Below are positions 12,101 to 20,486 of a DNA stretch of 64,000 bases, piece by piece. Within the stretch, counting starts at the first letter, position 1. The number at the start of each line of letters is the position of its first letter. This DNA comes from Persea americana (Eukaryota > Streptophyta > Magnoliopsida > Laurales > Lauraceae). A program made the translations under genes and the position numbers. The stretch is from positions 8,697,501 through 8,761,500 of the forward strand of contig CM056814.1 of assembly GCA_029852735.1 (NCBI GenBank), in the 5' to 3' direction. The notes under the pieces were generated by a model. That model was not told the DNA's origin and made no database searches. It worked only from the letters and a program-made list of their open reading frames with translations.

Positions 12101-13886
12101 GAGTTGGTGCAAAAGCCTTAAACCAACACCAAAAACAACAAAACTAAGCAATAGGGGCCACAAGCTGAACAGCTCTATGCACCCCTTGTTTGGCTAGAGA
12201 GTCTGCCATACTATTTGCTGACCGATAAATATGAGAGTAAGAAACTTTAATCGAAGAAGATAAAGCCTTAATCTCATTGAGATAATATTGAAATCTCTAA
12301 GGACCCCTCTCCACCTTAGACACCCACCTGATAGCATTTGAAGAATCACTTTCCATGATTAAGCTTTCCTTGAAAGTAGAAGAAAAAATCCTTAAAGCTT
12401 CCAAAATAGCAAGCACTTCCACTTCATTAGATTCTTTTATACCAACATTCTTGGAGAACATAAACAACAGTTCACCGTCATCATTCCTAAGAACTCCACC
12501 AATACACGCTGGCCGTGGCTTGCCTATAGCCGCACCATCAACATTAAATTTTAACCAAGTGATGGAGGGGGACGCCAACACCCCACTTTCCTATCCTTGG
12601 ACGGACCACATGACATGCAAGCTTCCCAATTCTGAAGAATACAATCTAAATTCATTCCAAAAAATTCCTTTCTTAAAAGAGCCCATTCTGCTAAGCCTCC
12701 ACAAGCAAAACAATATCTTTCGGCATTGAAGGAGATCTCCTAAAAATTCTGTCTTTTCTTTCCTTCCAAAGAGACCACAAAATTGCGAAGGGAATGATCC
12801 TCCACAAAATTAAGCCACAACCATGAAAAGGACTAACCCTCCACTCTTCCACCAATCGACATAAGGAGTATGGGTGGCACCAAAGAAGACCACACCTCCT
12901 TAAGAAATGACTCCAAAGATAGGTCGCATAATCACAATGCAAGAAGATATGTGTAATTGACTCATCATGCTTCCCACACAAAGAGCAGCAGTCCACCAAA
13001 TCATCTGACATCATTCCTCTCCTGCGAAGGTTATCAACCGTAGCCACTTTACCGGAAACTGCCAACCAACAGAAAGTCTCTACTCTAGAGGGCACCAAAC
13101 CAAGCCAAACCTGCAAAAAAGGAGCTTGAGCCTCCTTTTGAGGCTTGTCAAATGTCAAAGCATGCTTATAGATCATTTTTTTGTCATTACTAAGGACCTG
13201 AGTTATTGTTTTCTAATGAAAACTGCAACCGTTTGAGGCTTGCAAAATGTTTTTTTTTTTTTATTTTTTTAATAACTAGGCTTGCCAAATGTCAAAACAA
13301 GCTTTATAGAGTTGTGCTGAACAAGTTGCCTTATTTCAGACACTTAATAGCAACAATGCTCGAGGCCTGCTTGAATTCTCTTTTCTTAACCCATTCAACA
13401 CTCAGCTAGTGCTCAGTGCATAGGATGTCTGCTTTATCCTCGTTGTGTGGTGGCATTTAGAGTTTGCAGTGCACTCTTTGAGCTCATGTAGCCCACACAA
13501 GAGCAGCGAACTGGTCTACATTAAAAGCGATCTTCAGCGAACTGGTCTGCATTAAAAGCAATCTTCTATTTGAATTTCTCAGCAAAAATAGAACACTGAA
13601 CACTGAAAATTCTTGGTTTGTTTGAAAAATTCAAGATTCCTTGTATTTGTTGGGGATTGTAAACCATTGAAGAAGGTTTTAGTTGCTGACTTAGTATCAT
13701 CCGGAAGTTTTTTTTTTAACTTGAGCCGTGAATTTAGCTGAAATGTGTCGTCTCTCTCTCTCTCTCTCTCTCTGACAGGTGAGACCATATCCCAGGCATG
13801 CTTTCGGTGTTGGTGAAAGTGAGCTCTCTCTCAGTGAACTGGGCCTGACCAGCAAGCAGGAAGCCTTGTTCCTTGAACTGTTTTAA
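1702..13886 (+). CDS. PUX8: Plant UBX domain protein 8 (PUX8/SAY1-like), 5' end missing
   Basis: UBA- and UBX-domain adaptor for the AAA-ATPase CDC48/p97, which brings ubiquitylated clients to the segregase. Ten exons join in frame with GT-AG borders: 1702-1763, 1887-2415, 2523-2606, 2687-2781, 4492-4723, 4841-5062, 5145-5309, 10695-10838, 10938-10994 and 13779-13886 (stop). They give about 565 residues. The first visible exon (EHGGDLNEAVNAYFSEGD) is the end of the N-terminal UBA; about 28 residues from an upstream exon are missing and were not found in positions 1-1701. Then come a motif with PREVREIPIE, two acidic UIM-like helices (EEEMLKAAIEASK near 2335, ELARAVSLSLK near 2580), WGGISSQEQDEAVMLEAALFGG, a charged coiled coil (5145-5309) and the C-terminal UBX domain (LLVRMPDGSRHGRRF to KQEALFLELF). 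Domain order and length match Arabidopsis PUX8. The largest intron is 5.4 kb. Confidence 0.93.
3040..3121. repeat. (GA)n microsatellite
   Basis: About 41 uninterrupted GA units in a PUX8 intron. Reading frames across it give artefactual Arg-Glu or Ser-Leu repeats. Confidence 0.98.
3998..4445 (-). mobile_element. LTR (Copia-like), minus orientation, with primer-binding site
   Basis: Read on the minus strand, this 448-bp block starts TGATGCAGGCC and ends CTGCGTCA. It contains a TATA-like TATAAATATG followed downstream by AATAAA, as expected of an LTR with promoter and polyadenylation signal. Immediately inside it (plus positions below 3998) the minus strand reads ATGGCATCAGAGC, a close match to the initiator-Met-tRNA primer-binding site TGGTATCAGAGC. 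Only about 70-100 bp of internal sequence remains and no partner LTR is visible, so this is a truncated element. It ends 46 bp before the PUX8 exon at 4492. Confidence 0.7.
7536..7864 (+). mobile_element. TRIM: complete miniature LTR retrotransposon
   Basis: Two 118-bp direct LTRs (7536-7653 and 7747-7864) both start TGTTG and end CTTACA. They flank only 93 bp. Just inside the left LTR is GGTATCAGAGC (7655-7665), matching the initiator-Met-tRNA primer-binding site. Just before the right LTR is the polypurine tract GAGGGGGAG. The element is bordered by a perfect 5-bp target duplication, CTCCA (7531-7535 and 7865-7869). It has no coding capacity and lies in the 5.4-kb PUX8 intron. Confidence 0.95.
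7930..8420 (+). mobile_element. LINE zf-RVT remnant with internal tandem duplication
   Basis: Degenerate coding relic of the cysteine/histidine 'zf-RVT' region that follows reverse transcriptase in plant LINEs. The reading VVAFFWVAG..NILAVDNFQT (8047-8110) and, one frame over, CKNEVESASHL match the family pattern 'VAFFxWxAxxxxILTxDNLxxR...C..C...E...HL'. The first about 107 bp occurs twice in tandem (about 7933-8037 and 8044-8150). Stops and frameshifts are present. It starts 65 bp after the TRIM. Confidence 0.7.
12008..13132 (-). mobile_element. 5'-truncated LINE (zf-RVT + RNase H) with poly-A tail
   Basis: Minus-strand 3' end of a non-LTR retrotransposon. The zf-RVT part (about 13176-12691) carries CSLCGKHDESITHIFLHC and LWSLWKERKDRIF. 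The RNase H part (about 12581-12297) carries WLKFNVDGAAIGKPRPA and ESNEVEVLAILEAL. The element ends in a poly-A tail, seen as T's from 12006. A 14-bp direct repeat, TCCTTTTGAGGCTT (11994-12007 and 13133-13146), flanks it as a target-site duplication. It is 5'-truncated, as usual for LINE insertion, and lies in the last PUX8 intron in antisense orientation. Confidence 0.88.
13750..13773 (+). repeat. (TC)n tract at the last PUX8 acceptor
   Basis: A dozen TC units end 5 bp before the CAG acceptor of the last PUX8 exon (13779). They form an extended polypyrimidine tract for that splice site. Confidence 0.85.
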
Positions 13887-15852
13887 ACAATTACCCCTTT
13901 AAGGAAGACGGAATACTGAATGACATTGCTCAAGTTTTGGTCAATATGGTAAATTTGAAATGAATACTTCATATCAGATTGTGATATTTGATTGAATACC
14001 TAAATAGCAGAAACGAAGAGAGGCTTTTCAAGCAAACCTGACGGGACACCTATTCCAAACATCCACACCATGAATGTCCATGAGGTGATTCCATGTGATT
14101 TCTATTCGTTGGGATTTAGTGAGTGGACCTAGAAATTTGCGCATATAATCAGAATTTTACTATATCTTATGTGACAGGAAAGAGTTCTGTGTATTTGTCA
14201 AATCCTGGTAAAATCTATGTGATTTTCGACTTGCATGTTTTTTTAGGTTTTGTTAGCTGTCCTCTGCCCAAGGCAGATGGTATGTGCAGCTGCTAGAAAT
14301 TACAAGATAGGTTTACTTTGATGTTGTGTTCACTACAGGTGTTAGTATCCCCAGAACTCAGTTGTCTGGGACAAGGGGCCATTTGTTTGCATGAAATTGA
14401 ATCCCTTGGGGTCCCTTTACTAAAAGATTATTTAAAGTTGTGAGGGGTGAAGGATGTAGGTTGGATATGTGGATGGAACTTGACTTCCCTCGGATTTCAT
14501 TTATGAGGGTGATGGCTTGGTATTCATCTTCTTCTTAATCATTTTATTTCTTCTTTTCTTTTCTCAGATTGGGTATTCATTTACCATCACCATTCAATTC
14601 ATTTTCGTGATAGTGGAGATTATTTGATGGCTACTTATGGATCCTATTTTTCTTTCTTCAATTTTAAGCCACTTTTAGAAAATGCATCTTTTATAATTCC
14701 TAGGAAGTTGTTCCATGCAAACAAGTGTGCCCTAAATTTACCGGTCACCTGAAGCTGACTTAGGGTTTTTTTTTTTTTTTGGGTAAACGAAGGTAAGTTA
14801 GGTTGATTGACGCATGAATCTTTTTTTCGTTGTAATAGAGATGCCTGTACTCTGCCCTTAAAATTTAGGGTAGAGGTGGGAAGTGGAAACATACATAATG
14901 CAGTTTTCATCGTGGGACGTCCTAAATGCAAGCAGTATATGCGTCAGTGATGGAAATTCACAACTTTGAACAAGATCTTTCTTGCTTTCTCCATTTTAAC
15001 TTCGTGGAGGTGAGAATGGGATAGGTTTATTCGGTAGCAAGTGGAGTGGGATTCGTTAGGGGTAATCTGCGAAGGATTTATTAAGGATGCTATGTCATGA
15101 GGCCTCCTTTTCGAGTTCAATCCCTTGTGGAAAAGCTCGCAATCAGCTTTGTCTTGTTGAGCATACAATACATAGTTGAAATTGTTATCAAATTAAGCTA
15201 GTTGTTTGAGTGTGTTAAACACGTTCTTTAATCTTTAAGACCGAGTCTTAGAAGTATCAATATTGGTGTCACTAGAGTCTACACAAACTTTGAGATTAAC
15301 ATCTTTGTAGGGAGCTGCATGGAGTGCTCTCATCAGTCATCTATGGTTGCTGTGATGAATAGAGAGGAAAGTTCTTTATATTTCCATGTATCACGCTCTT
15401 CCATCCTTCGGTGCAATACTTTTTCAAGTGTAGAAATGAATGAAGAAAAAGAACCTTTTATATATAGAGAAGGGAGTTCAATTTCTCATCGAAAGGGTAA
15501 GAATGTAGGATTTGTCTTTTCTCCATAGGCGAAAATCTACTGAGCATGGATTCTCTCCTCTCATCATAGAATCTGCACCCTGAATGAAGATGTCCATAAT
15601 ATCAAAACGAGGCATACAGGGCAGGGCCATTCATCAGGGGACACTAGTGTAGGCACAAAAGACCTTTTCAATTAGTGGGACATGTCACGTTGGAGTGTGT
15701 GGGTCCCCTGTGGGCTCACCACAGTGACCATTAGGAGCTGATGCGTGACTTTGGTATTTAGAGGTGACGTTGAGGGACAATAATTCCCTCATTGTACCTG
15801 CCATATTGCAACGTACCCATCACGATTCCCTTGACGGTCTTTGTTTAGTTGA

Positions 15853-15900
<48 letters not shown>

Positions 15901-16181
15901 TGTGCGGTCACGGTAAGCTGGTGACCAAAGTTCAAATATTTTCCTATATGATTTTAGTATTGGGGGTGCGCTGAACGAGTAAAATAGATTCTTATTTTTG
16001 AGATATCCGAAAAACCTTTTAAGACAAAAATAAATGCGATAACACCTAAGTTATCTTTTTATAATGTAAACGGGAACCTTTTTATTTATATTCTCATTCC
16101 GTTTTATGGCGTTCATTTTCCATTTTTTATCGTCCCTTTCCAACTTGCTTCAATGAAGTATGTTTCTCTTTTTTAGCATTT

Positions 16182-16220
<39 letters not shown>

Positions 16221-17344
16221 TTTGTGTTTTAGCAAGGTGGCTGAGACACAAGGAGCCCATATATGTCGGAAGAGGAGCCCACATATGTGGGAAGGTGTCC
16301 ATGAATATTGAAAGAGTGACACCCATGGATTCATCCATGGGCAGCCAGGTGACAATTATGGTTACCGACTAACTAAGCAACCTCTATGTTAGCACTCTAT
16401 TTTTTTAGTTTAAAGGTGAGTTTTATTGTATATTTTTCTTTTCCCAAATATAGAAAAATAGTCCCCATGAGATGTGAATCAAATGTTGTGAGAATGTCTA
16501 GGTGTAGAATTATTAGGTAATACATTGTCATTTAGTTGTTAATGTTACCGAAACATATAGCTTTATGTTGTTCTATATGTCAATGCTTAGATTCTAAATT
16601 TTTATTTTTGCATGTATGTATGGAGTAGGATTTTCTTCTATATTTATCATCCTTTATTTTTCTTAATTATATGGACTACAAAATCATGACCCAAAGCATT
16701 TATCTTATTTACTAAAGAGGCTGCCGAGAGGGGAGGGGAGTGAAAATGCCGGGGAGAAGAGTTACAAATGGCGAGAATGGGAAAAAGATGGTGCCGGAGT
16801 GGATAAAAAATCTTTAGTTATACCGACATCGCATAATTAAAGCATCATGCGAAATTACATAAAGTAAGCTTTTGCGATTTTGTATAAATTAAATTTTTTA
16901 CAAAATTGTAACTTTTTCTTACCTTTCTTCAATTGTAATGAGCATGGAGAACTTGTAGAAAAATACGTGGACTTTAATCACCCAATGCGGTTATCCACAA
17001 CTAGCAGTGACCCTATAGAAAAATCCCCTAGCAAATATGAGGGGTACATTGTGGGAAATACGGTCCCTCAATGTCACCCTTAAAAATGGTCTCCTTGTTT
17101 TAGTTGCAAGGGGAAAAAATCCCCTTGCAAATATCCCTTGAGCTATCTGTTCCACTCTTTTACTAATTTAATCATGGAGTCATTACTACAATATATTTGG
17201 ATCAATTCATTAATTACATTAAGCTCCAATCCATATCTATCATCCACGATGCACATTACACTTTTCCTGTCCCATTGGGCCATGAAAGTGAACTATGGAA
17301 AGTAAAAATCATCTAATGTGATTTTGATCTTTGACTATGGGGTA
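13887..17344. other. Intergenic region, no gene supported
   Basis: 3' flank of PUX8 and far-upstream flank of the first SCL28 copy. Only short spurious frames are seen. It holds a 41-nt T tract (15857-15897), possibly the tail of a decayed retroposed insert, an (ATT)n microsatellite (about 16187-16219) and a poly-T at about 14767-14780. Confidence 0.7.
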
Positions 17345-17450
17345 GTGATAGGCCATGTGTACGGTTGGCATTAGCCCACATCCTTGTCCTACAATGAGGC
17401 CTTCCTTTTTGGTGGGAAAGTGAGTGAGACCAACCGAATAACAGCAGAAG

Positions 17451-17632
17451 CCAACGGTCACAAGCCCCGGACTTCTGCAGGGGACTTTCACGTGCACCTC
17501 ACGTGCCAGGTGAATTACTGCACAGTCCGTACAACAGCTCCCAACGGTCACATTGGTTCTGCAACGCGGTAATCATCCTCCAACGGTCATATTGACAGTA
17601 ATCCCCATCGTAGGATCACCATCCAACGGCCA
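17451..17632 (+). promoter_or_regulatory. Cluster of four MSA-like (AACGG) motifs, SCL28 copy 1 promoter
   Basis: CCAACGGTCA at 17451 and 17541, TCCAACGGTCA at 17579 and TCCAACGGCCA at 17622 match the mitosis-specific activator consensus YCYAACGGYY, bound by three-repeat MYB (MYB3R) factors. Two CACGTG G-boxes lie at 17489 and 17500. The cluster is about 200-380 bp before the first upstream ORF. Arabidopsis SCL28 is a known MYB3R target expressed at G2/M, so the same control is inferred here. Confidence 0.75.
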
Positions 17633-17828
17633 CGACAAGGGAATCCCAAAATCTCAGAAAAATTCCCTCTTTTCCACGACCTGTGTTTCTCCATGCCCCT
17701 GAAAAATGAGATCAATCACCAGACAAAGAACATGAGCATGACAGCAAGAAAAGGAAGAGCAGAAACAAAAAACCCTTTTAAAAAGCCAGTGGTTTTAGGG
17801 TTTGGGGCTTTTCCTTTCCCTTGAGAAG

Positions 17829-17855
17829 ATGCGTCTCCGAAGGTTGGTTTTCTAG
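17829..17855 (+). promoter_or_regulatory. Short upstream ORF 1 (8 codons), SCL28 copy 1
   Basis: Minimal ORF reading MRLRRLVF then stop. The second SCL28 copy has MYLPRLVF at the equivalent place. It may modulate scanning on the leader if the transcript starts upstream of it; the transcription start is not determined. Confidence 0.4.
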
Positions 17856-17920
17856 CTTTATTGAAGGGTTTTCGCATCTGGGTTTTTGCATTCTGATACA
17901 AAGAATTTGCGGGGGGAACT

Positions 17921-18067
17921 ATGGAGAAGATGCAGGTTTTTGATGCTGAGTTGGTTCTGAAATTTATCCGGAGCTTGAGCTGCAAATGCCATGGAGTTCT
18001 TCTTCACGAGGATTGCAAATGCCGTTTCACCAGCCTTGAGCAGAAGAAATTTGTACTTCTCCTATGA
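17921..18067 (+). CDS. Conserved upstream ORF (48 codons) in SCL28 copy 1 leader
   Basis: Starts in a good context (A at -3, G at +4) and encodes a 48-residue Cys/Lys-containing peptide ending CRFTSLEQKKFVLLL. The stop is about 420 bp before the main start and in a different frame. The paralogous ORF is at 26655-26801. Residues 30-48 are identical although four codons differ synonymously (K33, K43, L46, L48). The first 29 residues differ at six positions. Conservation focused at the C-terminus is typical of peptide uORFs that stall the terminating ribosome. I do not recognise the peptide, and function is inferred only. A 5' UTR intron may follow (GT near 18108, AG near 18239). Confidence 0.55.
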   Translation: MEKMQVFDAELVLKFIRSLSCKCHGVLLHEDCKCRFTSLEQKKFVLLL

Positions 18068-18078
18068 GTTTTCGCGCC

Positions 18079-18111
18079 ATGTTTGAAATCCAACATTGGT
18101 TTTTCGGGTAG
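18079..18111 (+). promoter_or_regulatory. Short upstream ORF 3 (10 codons), SCL28 copy 1
   Basis: Reads MFEIQHWFFG then stop, 11 bp after the 48-codon ORF. The other copy has MFEIRHWFFW at 26813. It overlaps a possible 5' UTR splice donor (GGTAGG). No further ATG is seen before the main start at 18489. Confidence 0.35.
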
Positions 18112-18488
18112 GTTAGACATTTTTTTTTACATCTTGTATTCTTTATTCTTTGGTTCTTTGAAGCTGGTTTTGCATTTATATATTTGTTTTTGAAAAATCA
18201 AATATCCCAATTCATTTCATCTTCTTCATTCTTACAGCTCGATTTCTACACTATTCTTTCTAGTGTTATACTTTAAAATTTCAGCCCTGAGCTTGGGTTT
18301 TTTCTTTAAAAAGGCTTTCATTGCCTTTTGGACTTGTTCTATTCATTTATATAGAAAGCAAAGATTCATTTGATTTTGAAAGAATTACAAAATACTTGAC
18401 TTTGAGAGGGAAAGATAAAAAGGGGGGGATTGAATTGTTGTTTTCAAAAATCAAACGAGAAACAAGCAAAGTTGGAGGAGTGTAGAGG

Positions 18489-20486
18489 ATGTTGGCTGGG
18501 TGTCCTGCACTACTGTCGCCGAGGCACCGATTGAGAAGCGAGGCTTCCCTGCAACTCCAAGCCTGCCATTTCCAATTGCAGGAGAAACTAGGTTCGATGA
18601 GCACACAGAGATTGGATCTCCCTTGCAGTTTTAATCGAAAAGAAGCCGCCCCGCGTTCCCAATCTTCGAGACCTGTTAGCATTTCAGTGGAGAAGCCAAT
18701 TGACACAAAGAGTAGTACTTGCTCCATTCGCAATAATGTTCGAATCCCATCTCCCATTTCCACCCAAACTGCATTTTGGGAAGGAAAAAGAGAAATTGAA
18801 GAAGGATTTTGGGAGAAGAAGAGGAAGAGCCTGAAGAGGTTCTCAGAGCAGAGCTCATCTGAGGAATCTTGTGTAGACAGGGCCAAGAGAAAGAGGAGCT
18901 GCATTGGTAATGATAACTCCCCGCTTGAATTGGGTGGTGGCGATTTCTGGTTTCCTCCCACTGTCGAAGATCCTCGCATTATGCTTGGAATCACAGGTCT
19001 TCCTGCTCAAGTTCCTTTTCCTACATCATCTTCAGCTGAGGAAGAAAGGGTCTGTTTTGTTCCTAGAGAGAGAAACAACAATCCTTGGGTGAAATCTGTC
19101 GTGACAGAGATCACAGATAAAGGCGATAAGGGTGTTTATACTAGCGAAGGGCCAAAGGCGGCAAAATCAAGTTCTTCAAGTACTTCATCTGAATCACATA
19201 GCTTTGGCCCGAGGTTGAATGAGGAATCTTCTGCAATTGAAGAGGGAAATGGATCTCATATTCGTTACACCACAGATGGAGTCGGAACAACGGGCAATGA
19301 AAGTACACAAGAAGAGAATTATGGTCTGGAGCTTGTAAGCTTACTCGTGGCCTGTGTGGAGGCAATTGAGTCCAAGAACTTAGCTGCCATCAACCAGTTC
19401 CTTTCTAGGCTGGGTGAGATGGCCTCTCCTGAAGGAGCCCCAATTCACCGTGTGGCAGCTTACTTCACAGAAGCTTTGGCTATTCGAACAGCCAAGCTAT
19501 GGCCTTCCGTCTTCCAGATCGCCCCACCTCGAGAGCTTGATCTTGCAGAGGATGATGTGGCGACATCATTCCGGCTTCTCAACCACCTAAGCCCCATTCC
19601 CAAATTCCTTCATTTCACATCGAACGAGATGGTTTTGAGAGCATTTGAGGGGAAGGACCGGGTGCACATCATAGATTTCGACATCAAGCAGGGGCTCCAA
19701 TGGCCTGGTTTGTTTCAGAGCTTGGCTTCTAGGCATAATCCTCCGACCCATGTGAGGATTACCGGGATTGGTGAGTCGAACCAAGAGCTTCAGGATACAG
19801 GGGATAGACTGGCGGGATTTGCGTCAGCATTTAATCTTCCCTTCGAATTTCATGCGGTAGTGGACAGGTTGGAGGATGTGAGGCTGTGGATGCTTCATGT
19901 GAAGGAGCACGAGAGCGTGGCAGTGAATTGCATTTTTCAATTACACAAGGTTTTGTATGATGAGAGTGGTGGGGCATTGAGAAACTTGTTGGGTCTGATA
20001 CGCAGTACTAACCCGACTATTGTTCTTATGGCGGAGCAAGAGGCAGAACATAACAACCCCAGATGGAAAAGAAGGTTCTTGAATTCTTTGGAATACTACT
20101 CTGCTATCTTTGATTCAATTGGCTCTAGTTTGCCATTAGATAACCCGGCAAGGATCAAGGTGGAGGAGATGTTTGCAAGGGAGATCAGAAATATACTCGC
20201 CTGCGAAAGGAGTGACCGGGTCGAAAGGCATGAGAAGTTTGATACATGGAGGAGGTTGATGGAGGAAGGAGGGTTTAGATGTGTGGGTGTTGGAGAGAGG
20301 GAGACACTTCAAAGCCGAATGCTGTTGAAGATGTTCTCTAGTGAAAATTACAGTGTAATGAAGCAAGGAGAAGACGGCGGTGGGCTTACTCTCAGTTGGT
20401 TGGATCAGCCTCTATACACAGTGTCTTCATGGGCACCCGTTGATTTAGCCGGCAGCTCCTCTTCTGTTTCTCAGCCTACTAGTTGA
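18489..20486 (+). CDS. SCL28: GRAS transcription factor, Scarecrow-like 28 (copy 1)
   Basis: Single-exon 665-residue GRAS protein of the SCL28 clade (rice member DLT/SMOS2), nuclear regulators of G2/M progression and cell size. The N-terminal about 275 residues are variable and low-complexity, with a basic run KRKRSC near residue 135. The GRAS domain (about 277-655) shows LHR I (LELVSLLVACVEAIESKN), VHIID at 392-396 followed by FDIKQGLQWPG, LHR II (VAVNCIFQLHKVL), PFYRE-region PTIVLMAEQEAEHN, the RVERHEKFDTWRRLMEEGGF segment and a SAW end (LSWLDQPLYTVSSWAP). The start is the first ATG after the leader, with an acceptable context. The second copy is 19 residues longer; differences concentrate around residues 138-200. 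The frame is intact, so it is probably functional. Confidence 0.95.
   Translation: MLAGCPALLSPRHRLRSEASLQLQACHFQLQEKLGSMSTQRLDLPCSFNRKEAAPRSQSSRPVSISVEKPIDTKSSTCSIRNNVRIPSPISTQTAFWEGKREIEEGFWEKKRKSLKRFSEQSSSEESCVDRAKRKRSCIGNDNSPLELGGGDFWFPPTVEDPRIMLGITGLPAQVPFPTSSSAEEERVCFVPRERNNNPWVKSVVTEITDKGDKGVYTSEGPKAAKSSSSSTSSESHSFGPRLNEESSAIEEGNGSHIRYTTDGVGTTGNESTQEENYGLELVSLLVACVEAIESKNLAAINQFLSRLGEMASPEGAPIHRVAAYFTEALAIRTAKLWPSVFQIAPPRELDLAEDDVATSFRLLNHLSPIPKFLHFTSNEMVLRAFEGKDRVHIIDFDIKQGLQWPGLFQSLASRHNPPTHVRITGIGESNQELQDTGDRLAGFASAFNLPFEFHAVVDRLEDVRLWMLHVKEHESVAVNCIFQLHKVLYDESGGALRNLLGLIRSTNPTIVLMAEQEAEHNNPRWKRRFLNSLEYYSAIFDSIGSSLPLDNPARIKVEEMFAREIRNILACERSDRVERHEKFDTWRRLMEEGGFRCVGVGERETLQSRMLLKMFSSENYSVMKQGEDGGGLTLSWLDQPLYTVSSWAPVDLAGSSSSVSQPTS

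Noticed and set aside
18347..18994. 215-codon minus-strand frame over the SCL28 start
   Set aside because: Antisense shadow of the SCL28 coding region and leader; no family signal, and the plus strand has an unambiguous GRAS protein.
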